This document shows positions 39,105 to 47,790 of a DNA stretch of 64,000 bases, piece after piece. The translations under genes were made by a program, and so were the position numbers. Source of the stretch: Stenotrophomonas maltophilia. GTDB lineage: Bacteria; Pseudomonadota; Gammaproteobacteria; Xanthomonadales; Xanthomonadaceae. Under the pieces are notes generated by a model. It was not told the DNA's origin. It did no database searches and worked only from the letters and a program-made list of their open reading frames with translations. The stretch lies in the NCBI RefSeq assembly GCF_002799245.1, contig NZ_NEQV01000001.1, positions 248,001-312,000 on the forward strand, given 5' to 3'. Position 1 is the first letter of the stretch. Each line of letters starts with the position of its first letter.

Positions 39105-42100
39105 ATGTCGCGTACCTCATACCCCGCCCCGCCGCTGCCGCGCGCCGGCCAGCTCCGCGCCTGGTGGCGCGCCCCCGCATCGCCGACCGCCCTGGCCTGG
39201 TACCTGGCCCAGGCCGCGCGCGCGCACGACGCCCCGCTGCTGGTGATCGCCCGTGACAACCACGGCGCCAACCAGCTCGAAGCCGACCTGCAGACCCTGC
39301 TCGGCGGCGATCCATCACTGCCGGTGGTCGCCTTCCCGGACTGGGAAACCCTGCCCTACGACCGCTTCAGCCCGCATCCGGACATCATCTCGCAGCGCCT
39401 GGCCGCCCTGCACCGCCTGCCCGCGCTGAAGCGCGGCCTGGTGATCGTGCCGGTGCAGACCCTGCTGCAACAGCTGGCGCCGCGCAGCTACGTGATCGGT
39501 GGCAGCTTCGACCTCAAGGTCGGCCAGCGCCTGGACCTGGAAGCCGAGAAGCGCCGCCTGGAAAGCGCCGGCTACCGCAACGTGCCGCAGGTGATGGACC
39601 CGGGTGACTTCGCTGTGCGCGGTGGCCTGCTGGACGTGTACCCGATGGGTGCCGACGAGCCGCTGCGGGTGGAGCTGCTGGACGAAGACATCGACTCGAT
39701 CCGTGCCTTTGACCCGGAAAGCCAGCGCTCGCTGGACAGAGTCGAGGCCGTGCACATGCTGCCGGGCCGCGAAGTGCCGATGGACGAAGCCAGCGTCGCC
39801 CGCGTGCTGGCCACGCTGCGCGAACGCTTCGATGTCGATACCCGGCGCAGCGCGCTGTACCAGGATCTGAAGTCCGGGCTGGCGCCGGCCGGCGTCGAGT
39901 ATTACCTGCCGCTGTTCTTTGAACGCACCGCGACCCTGTTCGACTACCTGCCCAGCGGCAGCCTGCCGGTGGTCTGCGCCGGTGCCGGCGAAGCCGCCGA
40001 GGCCTTCTGGGCACAGACCGGCGAGCGTTATGAGCAGCGCCGCCACGATGTGGAACGGCCGCTGCTTCCGCCGTCGGCGCTGTACCTGTCGCCGGAGCTG
40101 CTGCGCGAGCGCCTGAACGATGCCCCGCGCATCGAGGTGTGGTCGGCTGACCACGCGCGCATCGCCGATGCCCATGCGCTGGGCGACCAGCCGTTGCCGC
40201 CGCTGCCGGTGGCCGCACGCGAGGCCCCGGCCGGCGACGCGCTCAAATCCTTCCTCGGCCACTACCCGGGCCGGGTACTGATCGCTGCCGATTCGCCCGG
40301 CCGTCGCGAAGCCCTGCTGGAAGTGCTGCAGGCCGCTGAGCTGAAGCCACCGGTGGTGGCCGACCTGCCCAGCTTCCTCGCCGGCGATGCGCGCTTCGCG
40401 ATCGCGGTGGCGCCGCTGGAGGATGGCTTCGCGCTGGACGATCCGCGTATCGCGGTGCTGACCGAGCGCCAGCTGTTCCCCGAGCGTGCCGGCAGCACCC
40501 GCCGCACGCGTCGTGCCGGCCGCGAGCCGGAAGCGATCATCCGCGACCTCGGCGAACTGACCGAGGGCGCGCCGATCGTGCACGAGGACCATGGCGTCGG
40601 CCGCTACCGTGGCCTGATCGCGATGGACGTCGGCGGCATGCCCGGCGAATTCCTCGAAATCGAATATGCCAAGGGTGACCGCCTGTATGTGCCGGTCGCC
40701 CAGCTGCACCTGATCAGCCGCTACTCCGGCGCCTCGGCGGAAACCGCGCCGCTGCATTCGCTCGGTGGCGAGCAGTGGAGCAAGGCCAAGCGCAAGGCCG
40801 CCGAGAAGGTACGCGACGTCGCTGCCGAGCTGCTGGAGATCCAGGCCCGCCGCCAGGCGCGCGCCGGCCTGGCGCTGCAGGTGGACCGCGCGATGTACGA
40901 GCCGTTCGCTGCCGGCTTCCCGTTCGAGGAGACCCCGGACCAGCTGGCCGCGATCGATGCCACCCTGCGCGACCTGGCCAGCAGCCAGCCGATGGATCGC
41001 GTGGTCTGCGGCGACGTCGGCTTCGGCAAGACCGAGGTCGCCGTGCGCGCGGCATTCGCCGCTGCCAGTGCCGGCAAGCAGGTGGCCGTGCTGGTGCCAA
41101 CCACGCTGCTGGCCGAACAGCACTACCGCAATTTCCGCGACCGTTTCGCCGATTACCCGCTGAAGGTCGAGGTGCTGTCGCGCTTCAAGACCACCAAGGA
41201 AATCAAGGCCGAACTGGAGAAGGTCGCCGCCGGCACCATCGACGTCATCGTCGGCACCCATCGCCTGCTGCAGCCGGACGTGAAGTTCAAGGACCTGGGC
41301 ATGGTCATCGTCGATGAGGAACAGCGCTTCGGCGTGCGCCAGAAGGAGGCGCTGAAGGCGCTGCGCGCCAACGTGCACCTGCTGACCCTGACCGCCACGC
41401 CGATTCCGCGCACGCTCAACATGGCCATGGCCGGCCTGCGTGACCTGTCGATCATCGCCACGCCGCCGCCGAACCGGCTGGCGGTGCAGACCTTCATCAC
41501 CCAGTGGGACAACGCGCTGCTGCGCGAAGCCTTCCAGCGCGAGCTGGCGCGTGGTGGCCAGCTGTATTTCCTGCACAACGACGTGGAAAGCATCGGCCGC
41601 ATGCAGCGCGAGTTGTCCGAGCTGGTGCCGGAGGCACGCATCGGCATCGCCCACGGGCAGATGCCCGAGCGCGAGCTGGAAAAGGTGATGCTGGATTTCC
41701 AGAAGCAGCGCTTCAACGTGCTGCTGTCGACCACGATCATCGAGTCGGGCATCGACATCCCCAACGCCAACACCATCATCATCAACCGCGCCGACCGCTT
41801 CGGCCTGGCCCAGCTGCACCAGCTGCGTGGCCGCGTCGGTCGTTCGCACCACCGCGCTTACGCCTACCTGGTCGCCCCTGACCGCCGCTCGATCACGCCG
41901 GATGCCGAAAAGCGCCTGGAAGCGATCGCCTCGATGGACGAACTGGGCGCCGGCTTCACCCTGGCCACGCACGATCTGGAGATCCGTGGTGCCGGTGAAC
42001 TGCTTGGCGAGGACCAGAGCGGACAGATGGCCGAGGTCGGCTTCAGCCTGTACACCGAGCTGCTGGAGCGTGCGGTGCGCAGCATCAAGCAGGGCAAGCT

Positions 42101-42569
42101 GCCCGACCTGGATGCCGGCGAGGAAGTGCGCGGTGCCGAGGTCGAGCTGCATGTGCCGGCGCTGATTCCGGAAGACTACCTGCCGGACGTGCATACCCGC
42201 CTGACCCTGTACAAGCGCATTTCCAGCGCGCGTGACAGCGATGCGCTGCGCGAGCTGCAGGTGGAGATGATCGACCGCTTTGGCCTGCTGCCGGATGCGG
42301 CCAAGCACCTGTTCGCCATCGCCGAGCTGAAGCTGAAAGCCAACACGCTGGGTATCCGCAAGCTCGACCTGGGCGAGAACGGTGGCCGCATCGTGTTCGA
42401 ATCCAAGCCGAACATCGACCCGATGGCGGTGATCCAGCTGATCCAGAAGCAACCGAACCTGTACGCCATGGAAGGGCCCGACAAGCTGCGCATCAAGCAC
42501 CCGCTGCCGTTGCCGGAAGACCGCTTCAACGCGGCCCGCGCCCTTCTGACCACCCTCGCCCCGGGTTGA
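39105..42569 (+). CDS. mfd: Transcription-repair coupling factor Mfd
   Basis: 1154 residues. The UvrB-homology region covers about 1-350 (FPDWETLPYDRFSPHPDIIS), the RNA polymerase interaction domain about 480-560 (IVHEDHGVGRYRGL), and the RecG-like motor about 600-950. The motor has Walker A GDVGFGKTE near residue 635, DEEQRFG near 737, TATPIPRTL, and the TRG region (SHHRAYAYLVAPDRR). The C-terminal UvrA-binding domain closes it. Mfd removes RNA polymerase stalled at lesions and recruits UvrA. The start is directly after the repeat region. Confidence 0.97.
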   Translation: MSRTSYPAPPLPRAGQLRAWWRAPASPTALAWYLAQAARAHDAPLLVIARDNHGANQLEADLQTLLGGDPSLPVVAFPDWETLPYDRFSPHPDIISQRLAALHRLPALKRGLVIVPVQTLLQQLAPRSYVIGGSFDLKVGQRLDLEAEKRRLESAGYRNVPQVMDPGDFAVRGGLLDVYPMGADEPLRVELLDEDIDSIRAFDPESQRSLDRVEAVHMLPGREVPMDEASVARVLATLRERFDVDTRRSALYQDLKSGLAPAGVEYYLPLFFERTATLFDYLPSGSLPVVCAGAGEAAEAFWAQTGERYEQRRHDVERPLLPPSALYLSPELLRERLNDAPRIEVWSADHARIADAHALGDQPLPPLPVAAREAPAGDALKSFLGHYPGRVLIAADSPGRREALLEVLQAAELKPPVVADLPSFLAGDARFAIAVAPLEDGFALDDPRIAVLTERQLFPERAGSTRRTRRAGREPEAIIRDLGELTEGAPIVHEDHGVGRYRGLIAMDVGGMPGEFLEIEYAKGDRLYVPVAQLHLISRYSGASAETAPLHSLGGEQWSKAKRKAAEKVRDVAAELLEIQARRQARAGLALQVDRAMYEPFAAGFPFEETPDQLAAIDATLRDLASSQPMDRVVCGDVGFGKTEVAVRAAFAAASAGKQVAVLVPTTLLAEQHYRNFRDRFADYPLKVEVLSRFKTTKEIKAELEKVAAGTIDVIVGTHRLLQPDVKFKDLGMVIVDEEQRFGVRQKEALKALRANVHLLTLTATPIPRTLNMAMAGLRDLSIIATPPPNRLAVQTFITQWDNALLREAFQRELARGGQLYFLHNDVESIGRMQRELSELVPEARIGIAHGQMPERELEKVMLDFQKQRFNVLLSTTIIESGIDIPNANTIIINRADRFGLAQLHQLRGRVGRSHHRAYAYLVAPDRRSITPDAEKRLEAIASMDELGAGFTLATHDLEIRGAGELLGEDQSGQMAEVGFSLYTELLERAVRSIKQGKLPDLDAGEEVRGAEVELHVPALIPEDYLPDVHTRLTLYKRISSARDSDALRELQVEMIDRFGLLPDAAKHLFAIAELKLKANTLGIRKLDLGENGGRIVFESKPNIDPMAVIQLIQKQPNLYAMEGPDKLRIKHPLPLPEDRFNAARALLTTLAPG

Positions 42570-42584
42570 TCGCCCCCCGAACAC

Positions 42585-42611
42585 CCCGCACCGGTCCCCA
42601 CCCGGTGCGGG
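42585..42611 (+). promoter_or_regulatory. 10-bp hairpin overlapping the ribosome site of the HD-GYP gene
   Basis: CCCGCACCGG (42585-42594) pairs with CCGGTGCGGG (42602-42611) around a 7-base loop. The right arm runs into GGGCGG, the only ribosome-site-like sequence before the ATG codons at 42615 and 42621. There is no U-run. It follows the mfd stop by 16 bases, so it may control translation or reduce read-through. Confidence 0.5.
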
Positions 42612-42614
42612 CGG

Positions 42615-43232
42615 ATGACCATGTTTCCTGACGCCGTACCTGCCCCCGACCTGCTGCACGCGCAGGCCTGCCTGATCGATGCCCTCTCGATGTCGCTGCA
42701 GATGCGCGACGCCTACACCCGCCACCACTGCGACCGCGTCGGCCTGTTCGCGCAACGCCTGGCCGCGCACTGCGATCTCGATGACGAGGCCTGTGCGCAG
42801 ATCGGCCTGGCCGCGCGCTTCCACGACATCGGCAAGATCGGCATTCCCGACGATGTGCTGCTGGCACCGCGCCGGCATACCGATGAGGAGCGCGCCATCA
42901 TGCGCGAGCACCCGGTCCGCGGCGAGCACATCTTCCTGGCCACCGGGCGCAGCGACGCCGCGCCCGTGGCGCGGCTGATCCGCGCCCATCACGAAGCCTT
43001 CGATGGCAGCGGCTACCCCGATGGGCTGCGCGGCGAAGCCATCCCACTGGGCGCACGCATCGTCACGATTGCCGATGCCTACGATGCGATGACCAGCGTG
43101 CGCCCGTATCGCGACGCGATGGAGCACGAAGCTGCATTGCGGATCATCGAAGCGCAGTCCGGCGGGCTGGTCGATCCCTATGTGCTGCAGCGTTTCCATC
43201 GCATGCTGGCGCGGGAGCCGGAGCTGGCCTGA
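42615..43232 (+). CDS. HD-GYP domain c-di-GMP phosphodiesterase (single domain)
   Basis: 205 residues, essentially only an HD-GYP domain. Motifs in order are FHDIGKIGIPDDVL (His70, Asp71), HPVRGEHIF, HHEAFDGSGYPDGL (His125, His126, GYP at 133-135) and IADAYDAMTSVRPYR. The canonical HHExxDGxGYP set is complete, so activity on c-di-GMP (to pGpG or GMP) is expected. No sensory domain is attached. Either ATG 42615 or 42621 may be the start. It follows mfd by 45 bases on the same strand. Confidence 0.9.
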   Translation: MTMFPDAVPAPDLLHAQACLIDALSMSLQMRDAYTRHHCDRVGLFAQRLAAHCDLDDEACAQIGLAARFHDIGKIGIPDDVLLAPRRHTDEERAIMREHPVRGEHIFLATGRSDAAPVARLIRAHHEAFDGSGYPDGLRGEAIPLGARIVTIADAYDAMTSVRPYRDAMEHEAALRIIEAQSGGLVDPYVLQRFHRMLAREPELA

Positions 43233-43261
43233 GATCTTCCCGCACGTGAAACGGCCCGCCG

Positions 43262-43348
43262 GTAGAGCCGACTGTCAGTCGACTGCTCTTCGTCCAGATC
43301 GCGGAAATCCCGCGCTGCGCGCGATAGTCGGCCAACAGTCGACTCTAC
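43262..43348. repeat. SMAG-type REP dimer with long spacer
   Basis: GTAG at 43262, then GAGCCGACTGTCAGTCGACT; the right half, ending CTAC at 43348, is ATAGTCGGCCAACAGTCGAC. The middle contains a further small palindrome. It lies between the convergent HD-GYP and M13 peptidase genes. Confidence 0.8.
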
Positions 43349-43380
43349 CAGGCCGCTCCGCGCTACCGGCCTGAAAGACA

Positions 43381-43406
43381 AAAGGCCCGGCATTCGCCGG
43401 GCCTTT
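43381..43406. terminator. Intrinsic terminator for the M13 peptidase gene (possibly bidirectional)
   Basis: AAAGGCCCGGC (43381-43391), loop ATTC, GCCGGGCCTTT (43396-43406). The stem is 11 bp. On the minus strand the stem is followed by TTTTGTCTTT, a short U-rich run. It lies 26 bases after the peptidase stop. Confidence 0.8.
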
Positions 43407-43431
43407 CGCATCACGCATCACCGGTGATCGA

Positions 43432-45525
43432 TTACCAGATCACCACGCGCTTGTCGTCGGCACGCACCATCGCATCGCCAGCCTTGCACTGGAATGCGGC
43501 GGCATAGGACGGCATGTTCGACGGCGCACCGTTGGCACGGAAGTTGGCCGGCGCATGCGGGTCGGTGTTCAGGCGCACGCGCAGCTCACCATCGGTGAAG
43601 TTGCGGCGCCACACGGTGGCCCAGTTCATGAAGAAGCGCTGGTCCTGGCTGTGGCCATCGACCTCGACATTCGCCTTCGGGTCTTCCTTCAGCGCCATCT
43701 GCAGCGCGTCGTAGGCCACGGTCAGGCCGCCCAGGTCACCGATGTTCTCGCCCAGGGTCAACTTGCCCTTCACGAACACGCCCGGCACCGATTCATAGCC
43801 GTCGAACTGCGCGACCAGCTGGTCGGTACGCTCGGTGAAGGCCTTGCGGTCGGCATCGGTCCACCAGTTGTCGAAGTTGCCGTTGGCGGCGAACTGGCTG
43901 CCCGAGTCGTCGTAGCCGTGCATCATCTCGTGGCCGATGACCGCACCGATGCCGCCGTAGTTCAGCGCCGGATCGGCCTTGGCGTCGAAGAACGGCGCCT
44001 GCAGGATCGCCGCCGGGAACACGATCTCGTTCTTGGTGGCGTTGTAGTACGCGTTGACGGTCTGCGGGGTCATGCCCCACTCGGTCTTGTCCACCGGCTT
44101 GCCGATCTTGTCCAGCATGTAGCGGTAGTTGAACGCACGCGCCGCCTGCATGTTGCCCAGGTAGCTGTCGCCGTTGGTCTGCAGGCCCGCCCAGTCACGC
44201 CACTTGTCCGGGTAACCGATCTTCGGGGTGAAGCTGGCCCACTTTTCCAGCGCCTTCTTCTTGGTTTCTTCGCCCATCCACGGCAGCTGCTCCAGGCGCG
44301 CCTTCAGCGCCTGCGACAGGTTTTCCACCAGGTGCTGCATGGCGACCTTCGACTCGGCCGGGAACACCGCGTCGACGTACAGCTGGCCCAGGGCCTCACC
44401 CATGCCACCGTTGACCGACTCCAGCACGCGCTTCCAGCGCGGCTGCATTTCCTTCTGGCCACGCAGGGTGGTGCCATAGAAATCGAAGTTGGCCTTCTCG
44501 AACTGGCTGCTCAGGTACGGCGAGGCATCGTCAATGGTGTGGAAGCGCAGGTAGGCCTGCCAGGTGCTGGCCGGCACGTCGGCGAGCATCTTGTCCATTT
44601 CACTGAAGAAGCCCGGCTGGGCCAGCGAGAACTTCTGCGCGGCCGGCACCTTCAGCGTGTCGAACAGCGCGGTCCAGCTGAAGTTCGGGGTCAGCCTGTC
44701 GGCGTCGGCGGCGCTGAGCGGGTTGTAGCGCTTGGCCGGGTCACGCATTTCGATGCGCGACATCGAGGCCTTGGCCAGGCGGGTTTCGAAGGCCATCACG
44801 GCCTTGGCCTGCTCGGCGGCCTGCGCGGCGTCCACGCCGGACAGGGTCAGCACCTGTGCGATGTAGGCCACGTAGGCATCGCGGATCTTGGCCTGCGCAT
44901 CGTCGAAGTAGTAGCCCTTCTCCGGCAGGCCCAGGCCGCCCTGGCCGACGTAGGCGATGACGTTGGCCGAATCCTTGTAGTCGGCATTGGCGAACAGCGA
45001 GAACAGCACGCCCTTGCCTTCGGCCTGGCTGTCGCGCAGGTACTGGGTGATGGCGGCGGTGTCGTTCAGCGCGGTGATCTTGTCCAGCTGCGGCTGCAGC
45101 GGCGCCAGGCCGGCCGCTTCGATCTTGGCCTCGTCGTTGCCGGTCTTCCAGATGTCGCCGATCTTGGCCTCCACCGATCCAGCCTTGGCCTGGCTGGCGG
45201 CGGCCTGCTGCACCAGCGTGTGCTGCACTTCCAGCGAACGCTCGCGGAGGATCTCGAAGCTGCCCCAGGTGGTCTGGTCGCCCGGCACCGGGTTGGCCTT
45301 CAGCCACTTGCTGTTGACGAAGCCATTGAGGTCGGTACAGGCCGAAATGGCCGGATCCAGGTCAGCGCTGTTGAGCGAGATCAGCGGCGTCTTGATCTGC
45401 GACAGGTCGAAGGCCGGCTTGGCGTCGGCACTGGCCGCCGGCGCGGCTTCATTCTTGCCACAGGCCGCCAGCGAGGCGGCGATGGCGATGGTCAGGCCCA
45501 GCGGGACCAGGTTGCGGACGTTCAT
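43432..45525 (-). CDS. pepO: M13 family zinc metallopeptidase lipoprotein (PepO/neprilysin-like)
   Basis: 697 residues. The lipobox LAAC lies in MNVRNLVPLGLTIAIAASLA and following, so it is a lipoprotein, probably facing the periplasm. The M13 N-terminal domain (about 50-440) and C-terminal catalytic domain (about 495-697) are full length. Zinc motif HEMMH (HExxH) occurs in VIGHEMMHGYDD near residue 530, and the third ligand Glu is in GENIGDLGGL near 590; the segment NAYYNATKNEIVFPAAILQ is the substrate-binding NAYY motif. It cleaves oligopeptides. The ending KRVVIW is typical of M13 proteins, which end in CxVW or similar. Confidence 0.93.
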   Translation of the reverse strand: MNVRNLVPLGLTIAIAASLAACGKNEAAPAASADAKPAFDLSQIKTPLISLNSADLDPAISACTDLNGFVNSKWLKANPVPGDQTTWGSFEILRERSLEVQHTLVQQAAASQAKAGSVEAKIGDIWKTGNDEAKIEAAGLAPLQPQLDKITALNDTAAITQYLRDSQAEGKGVLFSLFANADYKDSANVIAYVGQGGLGLPEKGYYFDDAQAKIRDAYVAYIAQVLTLSGVDAAQAAEQAKAVMAFETRLAKASMSRIEMRDPAKRYNPLSAADADRLTPNFSWTALFDTLKVPAAQKFSLAQPGFFSEMDKMLADVPASTWQAYLRFHTIDDASPYLSSQFEKANFDFYGTTLRGQKEMQPRWKRVLESVNGGMGEALGQLYVDAVFPAESKVAMQHLVENLSQALKARLEQLPWMGEETKKKALEKWASFTPKIGYPDKWRDWAGLQTNGDSYLGNMQAARAFNYRYMLDKIGKPVDKTEWGMTPQTVNAYYNATKNEIVFPAAILQAPFFDAKADPALNYGGIGAVIGHEMMHGYDDSGSQFAANGNFDNWWTDADRKAFTERTDQLVAQFDGYESVPGVFVKGKLTLGENIGDLGGLTVAYDALQMALKEDPKANVEVDGHSQDQRFFMNWATVWRRNFTDGELRVRLNTDPHAPANFRANGAPSNMPSYAAAFQCKAGDAMVRADDKRVVIW

Positions 45526-45663
45526 GAGGCTCTCCTGCGGGTAATTTCACAGGGTAGCCGGGGATGCCCACGACGGGGACCGGCCAAAGGTCACGAGCCC
45601 CTGGCGTCGCCAACCAACTGCATGCCGGTATTCTTGTCTTCCCGATCACCGGACCTCGCGCCC

Positions 45664-46125
45664 ATGGACGAAGCTGCGCTGCTGCTGGCCCTCGACACCT
45701 GCGAGTATCTGTTCCTGGCGGGTATTAGCGAACCGGAAGCGAATCGTCTGCGCCTGGTCGTCGAGGAAGGCCAGGTGGTCGGAAAGCCCTCCCGTGTGGA
45801 GCTCGGCCATGGACGTTCAATCGATGATGTGCGTGCGATAGAGGTGGTGCCCCACTCGCTGCGGTTTGAACTGCTCTGGGACCACTACATCAGCTATGCC
45901 GTGCACAACGAGTCCTATCAGAGCTGGGACGACTCCGAAGCCTGGAGCGGCAAACTGTTCCGCCGCTACAGCCGTTCGAAGTTCCTCGATTATCTGGACC
46001 GTGCCACCTTTGCAGATGCCAGTTACCCGGGCCCATTCACGCACTATCAGGTGATATGCCAGGACCACGTCATCGACATTGCGGCATTGCAGCCGCCGAA
46101 GGTGCGCCTGCTGAGTCCTTCGTAG
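45664..46125 (+). CDS. Unrecognised 153-residue acidic cytoplasmic protein
   Basis: No family recognised. It begins MDEAALLLALDTCEYLFLAG and contains WDHYISYAVHNESYQSWDDS and FTHYQVICQDHVIDIAALQP. It has many Asp, Glu and aromatic residues and no signal peptide or membrane helix. The style, with short beta segments and acidic aromatic motifs, resembles stand-alone immunity-type proteins, but no toxin gene is adjacent. An ATG at 45622 is in frame and possible. Third-position GC is lower than in the flanking genes, which may mean recent acquisition. Confidence 0.7.
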   Translation: MDEAALLLALDTCEYLFLAGISEPEANRLRLVVEEGQVVGKPSRVELGHGRSIDDVRAIEVVPHSLRFELLWDHYISYAVHNESYQSWDDSEAWSGKLFRRYSRSKFLDYLDRATFADASYPGPFTHYQVICQDHVIDIAALQPPKVRLLSPS

Positions 46126-46137
46126 CGGCCAGATGCA

Positions 46138-46200
46138 GCCACCCATGGGGTGGCTCTACTGGGTTGCGACAGCATCAGCCGAGCGTGGGCTCGGCTCTAC
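46138..46200 (-). repeat. Two SMAG monomers in the same orientation
   Basis: The first has arms GCCACCC/GGGTGGC and ends CTAC at 46156-46159. The second has arms GCCGAGC/GCTCGGC and ends CTAC at 46197-46200. Both point the same way (minus strand), unlike the facing dimers elsewhere. They lie between a plus-strand unknown gene and the end of gpmA. Confidence 0.8.
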
Positions 46201-46204
46201 AAAA

Positions 46205-46230
46205 GAGAAGGCCGGCTTGCGCCGGCCTTC
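46205..46230 (-). terminator. Intrinsic terminator of gpmA
   Basis: Stem GAAGGCCGGC (46207-46216), loop TTGC, GCCGGCCTTC (46221-46230). On the minus strand the stem is followed by TCTTTTGT. It ends three bases from the gpmA stop. Confidence 0.8.
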
Positions 46231-46233
46231 TTC

Positions 46234-46983
46234 TTATTTCGCCTTGCCCTGGTTGGCCACGGCTTCAGCGGCCTTGCGCGCCGCTTCCGGGTCGCCCAGG
46301 TAGCGGAACGACTGCACGGTCAGGTCGTCGTTCAGTTCGAACAGCAGCGGGATGCCGGTCGGGATGTTCAGCTCGAGGATTTCCTCGCGCGACACGTTGT
46401 TGAGGTACTTGTACAGCGCGCGCAGCGAATTGCCGTGGGCGGTGACCAGCACGATCTTGCCGTCCTTCAGCTGCGGCGCGATGGCGTCGTGCCAGTACGG
46501 CAGCACGCGGTCCAGGGTGGTGGCCAGCGATTCGGTGCCCGGCAGCGCGTTGCGGTCCAGGCCGGCGTAGCGACGGTCATGGATCGGGTGGCCCGGATCT
46601 TCCAGGTCCATCGGCGGCGGCGGGATGTCGTACGAACGGCGCCATACCTTGACCTGCTCTTCGCCGTGCTTGGCAGCGGTCTCGGCCTTGTCCAGGCCCT
46701 GCAGGCCGCCGTAGTGGCGCTCGTTGAGGCGCCAGGACTTGTTCACCGGCAACCAGTCCTGCTCCAGCTCGGCCAGCGCACCCTGCAGGGTGTGGATGGC
46801 GCGCTTGAGCACGGAGGTGTGGGCAACGTCGAACTGCAGGCCTTCCTCGCGCATCAGGCGACCGGCGGTGGCCGCTTCCCGGCGCCCCTGCTCGGTCAGG
46901 TCGACATCGACCCAGCCGGTGAAGCGATTGTCCAGGTTCCACTGGCTCTGGCCATGGCGCAACAGTACGAGTTTACGGGTCAC
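46234..46983 (-). CDS. gpmA: 2,3-bisphosphoglycerate-dependent phosphoglycerate mutase
   Basis: 249 residues from a GTG start preceded by [12 protein letters not shown] near the N terminus contains the phospho-histidine (RHG motif, His10). The GpmA-specific elements [14 protein letters not shown] and [15 protein letters not shown] (His near 184) are present. It interconverts 3- and 2-phosphoglycerate in glycolysis. The frame stays open to 47313, but that is a shadow of nfi. Confidence 0.95.
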   Translation of the reverse strand: MTRKLVLLRHGQSQWNLDNRFTGWVDVDLTEQGRREAATAGRLMREEGLQFDVAHTSVLKRAIHTLQGALAELEQDWLPVNKSWRLNERHYGGLQGLDKAETAAKHGEEQVKVWRRSYDIPPPPMDLEDPGHPIHDRRYAGLDRNALPGTESLATTLDRVLPYWHDAIAPQLKDGKIVLVTAHGNSLRALYKYLNNVSREEILELNIPTGIPLLFELNDDLTVQSFRYLGDPEAARKAAEAVANQGKAK

Positions 46984-47077
46984 TGCAGGGTCTCCAACGC
47001 GAGGAAAGGCAGGCCGCCATTGTAGCCCCAGGCGCCGCTCACCGGGCCGTGGCAGCGCGCATGCGATGCTGTGGCCA

Positions 47078-47752
47078 ATGAATACGGTGATCGACCCCGG
47101 ACGCTGGCAAGGCAGCGTCGCCGCCGCCCGCGAGCAGCAGATCCAGCTGGCCGGCCGCGTGGAGCGCCAGGACCGCCTGCCGCGCACGGTGCACTGGCTG
47201 GCCGGGCTCGACGTTGGCTTCGAAGACAACGGCGCCATCACCCGCGCCGCGGCGGTGCTGCTGGATGCGAACACGCTGCAGCCCGTGGCGCAGGAGATCG
47301 CACGCATCCCCACGGTGATGCCCTACATCCCCGGTCTGCTCAGCTTCCGCGAGCTGCCGGCACTGCTGGCCGCGCTGGCCCTGCTGCCGCGCACGCCGGA
47401 CCTAGTGTTCGTCGATGGCCATGGCATCAGCCATCCGCGCCGGCTGGGGGTGGCCGCCCACCTCGGTGTGGTCACCGACCTGCCGAGCATCGGCGTGGCC
47501 AAGTCGAAACTGGTGGGTCGGTTCGTCGAACCGGGTGCCGAGGCCGGTGCACATACGCCGCTGCTGGATGGCGATGAACAACTGGGCTGGGTGCTGCGCA
47601 GCAAGGTGCGCTGCAAGCCGCTGTTCGTGGCCGGCGGCCATCGGGTCAGTGCGGATACCGCACTGGGCTGGGTGCAGCGCACGCTGCGCGGTTACCGGTT
47701 GCCTGAGCCGACGCGGCTGGCGGACCGGCTGGCCTCGCGACGGGACGGATAG
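47078..47752 (+). CDS. nfi: Endonuclease V (deoxyinosine 3'-endonuclease)
   Basis: 224 residues. Motifs: [10 protein letters not shown] (metal-binding Asp), [16 protein letters not shown], and [21 protein letters not shown]. It nicks DNA one base 3' of deoxyinosine. The start ATG at 47078 lies about 95 bases upstream of the divergent gpmA start. Its TAG stop is followed directly by a GC-rich palindrome. Confidence 0.94.
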   Translation: MNTVIDPGRWQGSVAAAREQQIQLAGRVERQDRLPRTVHWLAGLDVGFEDNGAITRAAAVLLDANTLQPVAQEIARIPTVMPYIPGLLSFRELPALLAALALLPRTPDLVFVDGHGISHPRRLGVAAHLGVVTDLPSIGVAKSKLVGRFVEPGAEAGAHTPLLDGDEQLGWVLRSKVRCKPLFVAGGHRVSADTALGWVQRTLRGYRLPEPTRLADRLASRRDG

Positions 47753-47754
47753 CG

Positions 47755-47775
47755 GCGCCGGGCATCTCCCGGCGC
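47755..47775. terminator. GC-rich hairpin between convergent nfi and CDF genes
   Basis: GCGCCGGG (47755-47762), loop CATCT, CCCGGCGC (47768-47775). It lacks a U-run and follows a GATAG, so it may be a decayed SMAG element working as a termination barrier. Confidence 0.5.
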
Positions 47776-47790
47776 ACCTGTCATCCTCGA

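Noticed and set aside
39315-43199. A 1294-residue open frame on the minus strand
   Set aside because: It is the antisense shadow of mfd and the HD-GYP gene; high GC keeps the reverse frame open. It has no domain similarity and no start context.
43555-46125. An 856-residue plus-strand frame through the M13 peptidase
   Set aside because: Only its last 153 codons (from 45664) lie outside the peptidase gene and read as a real protein.
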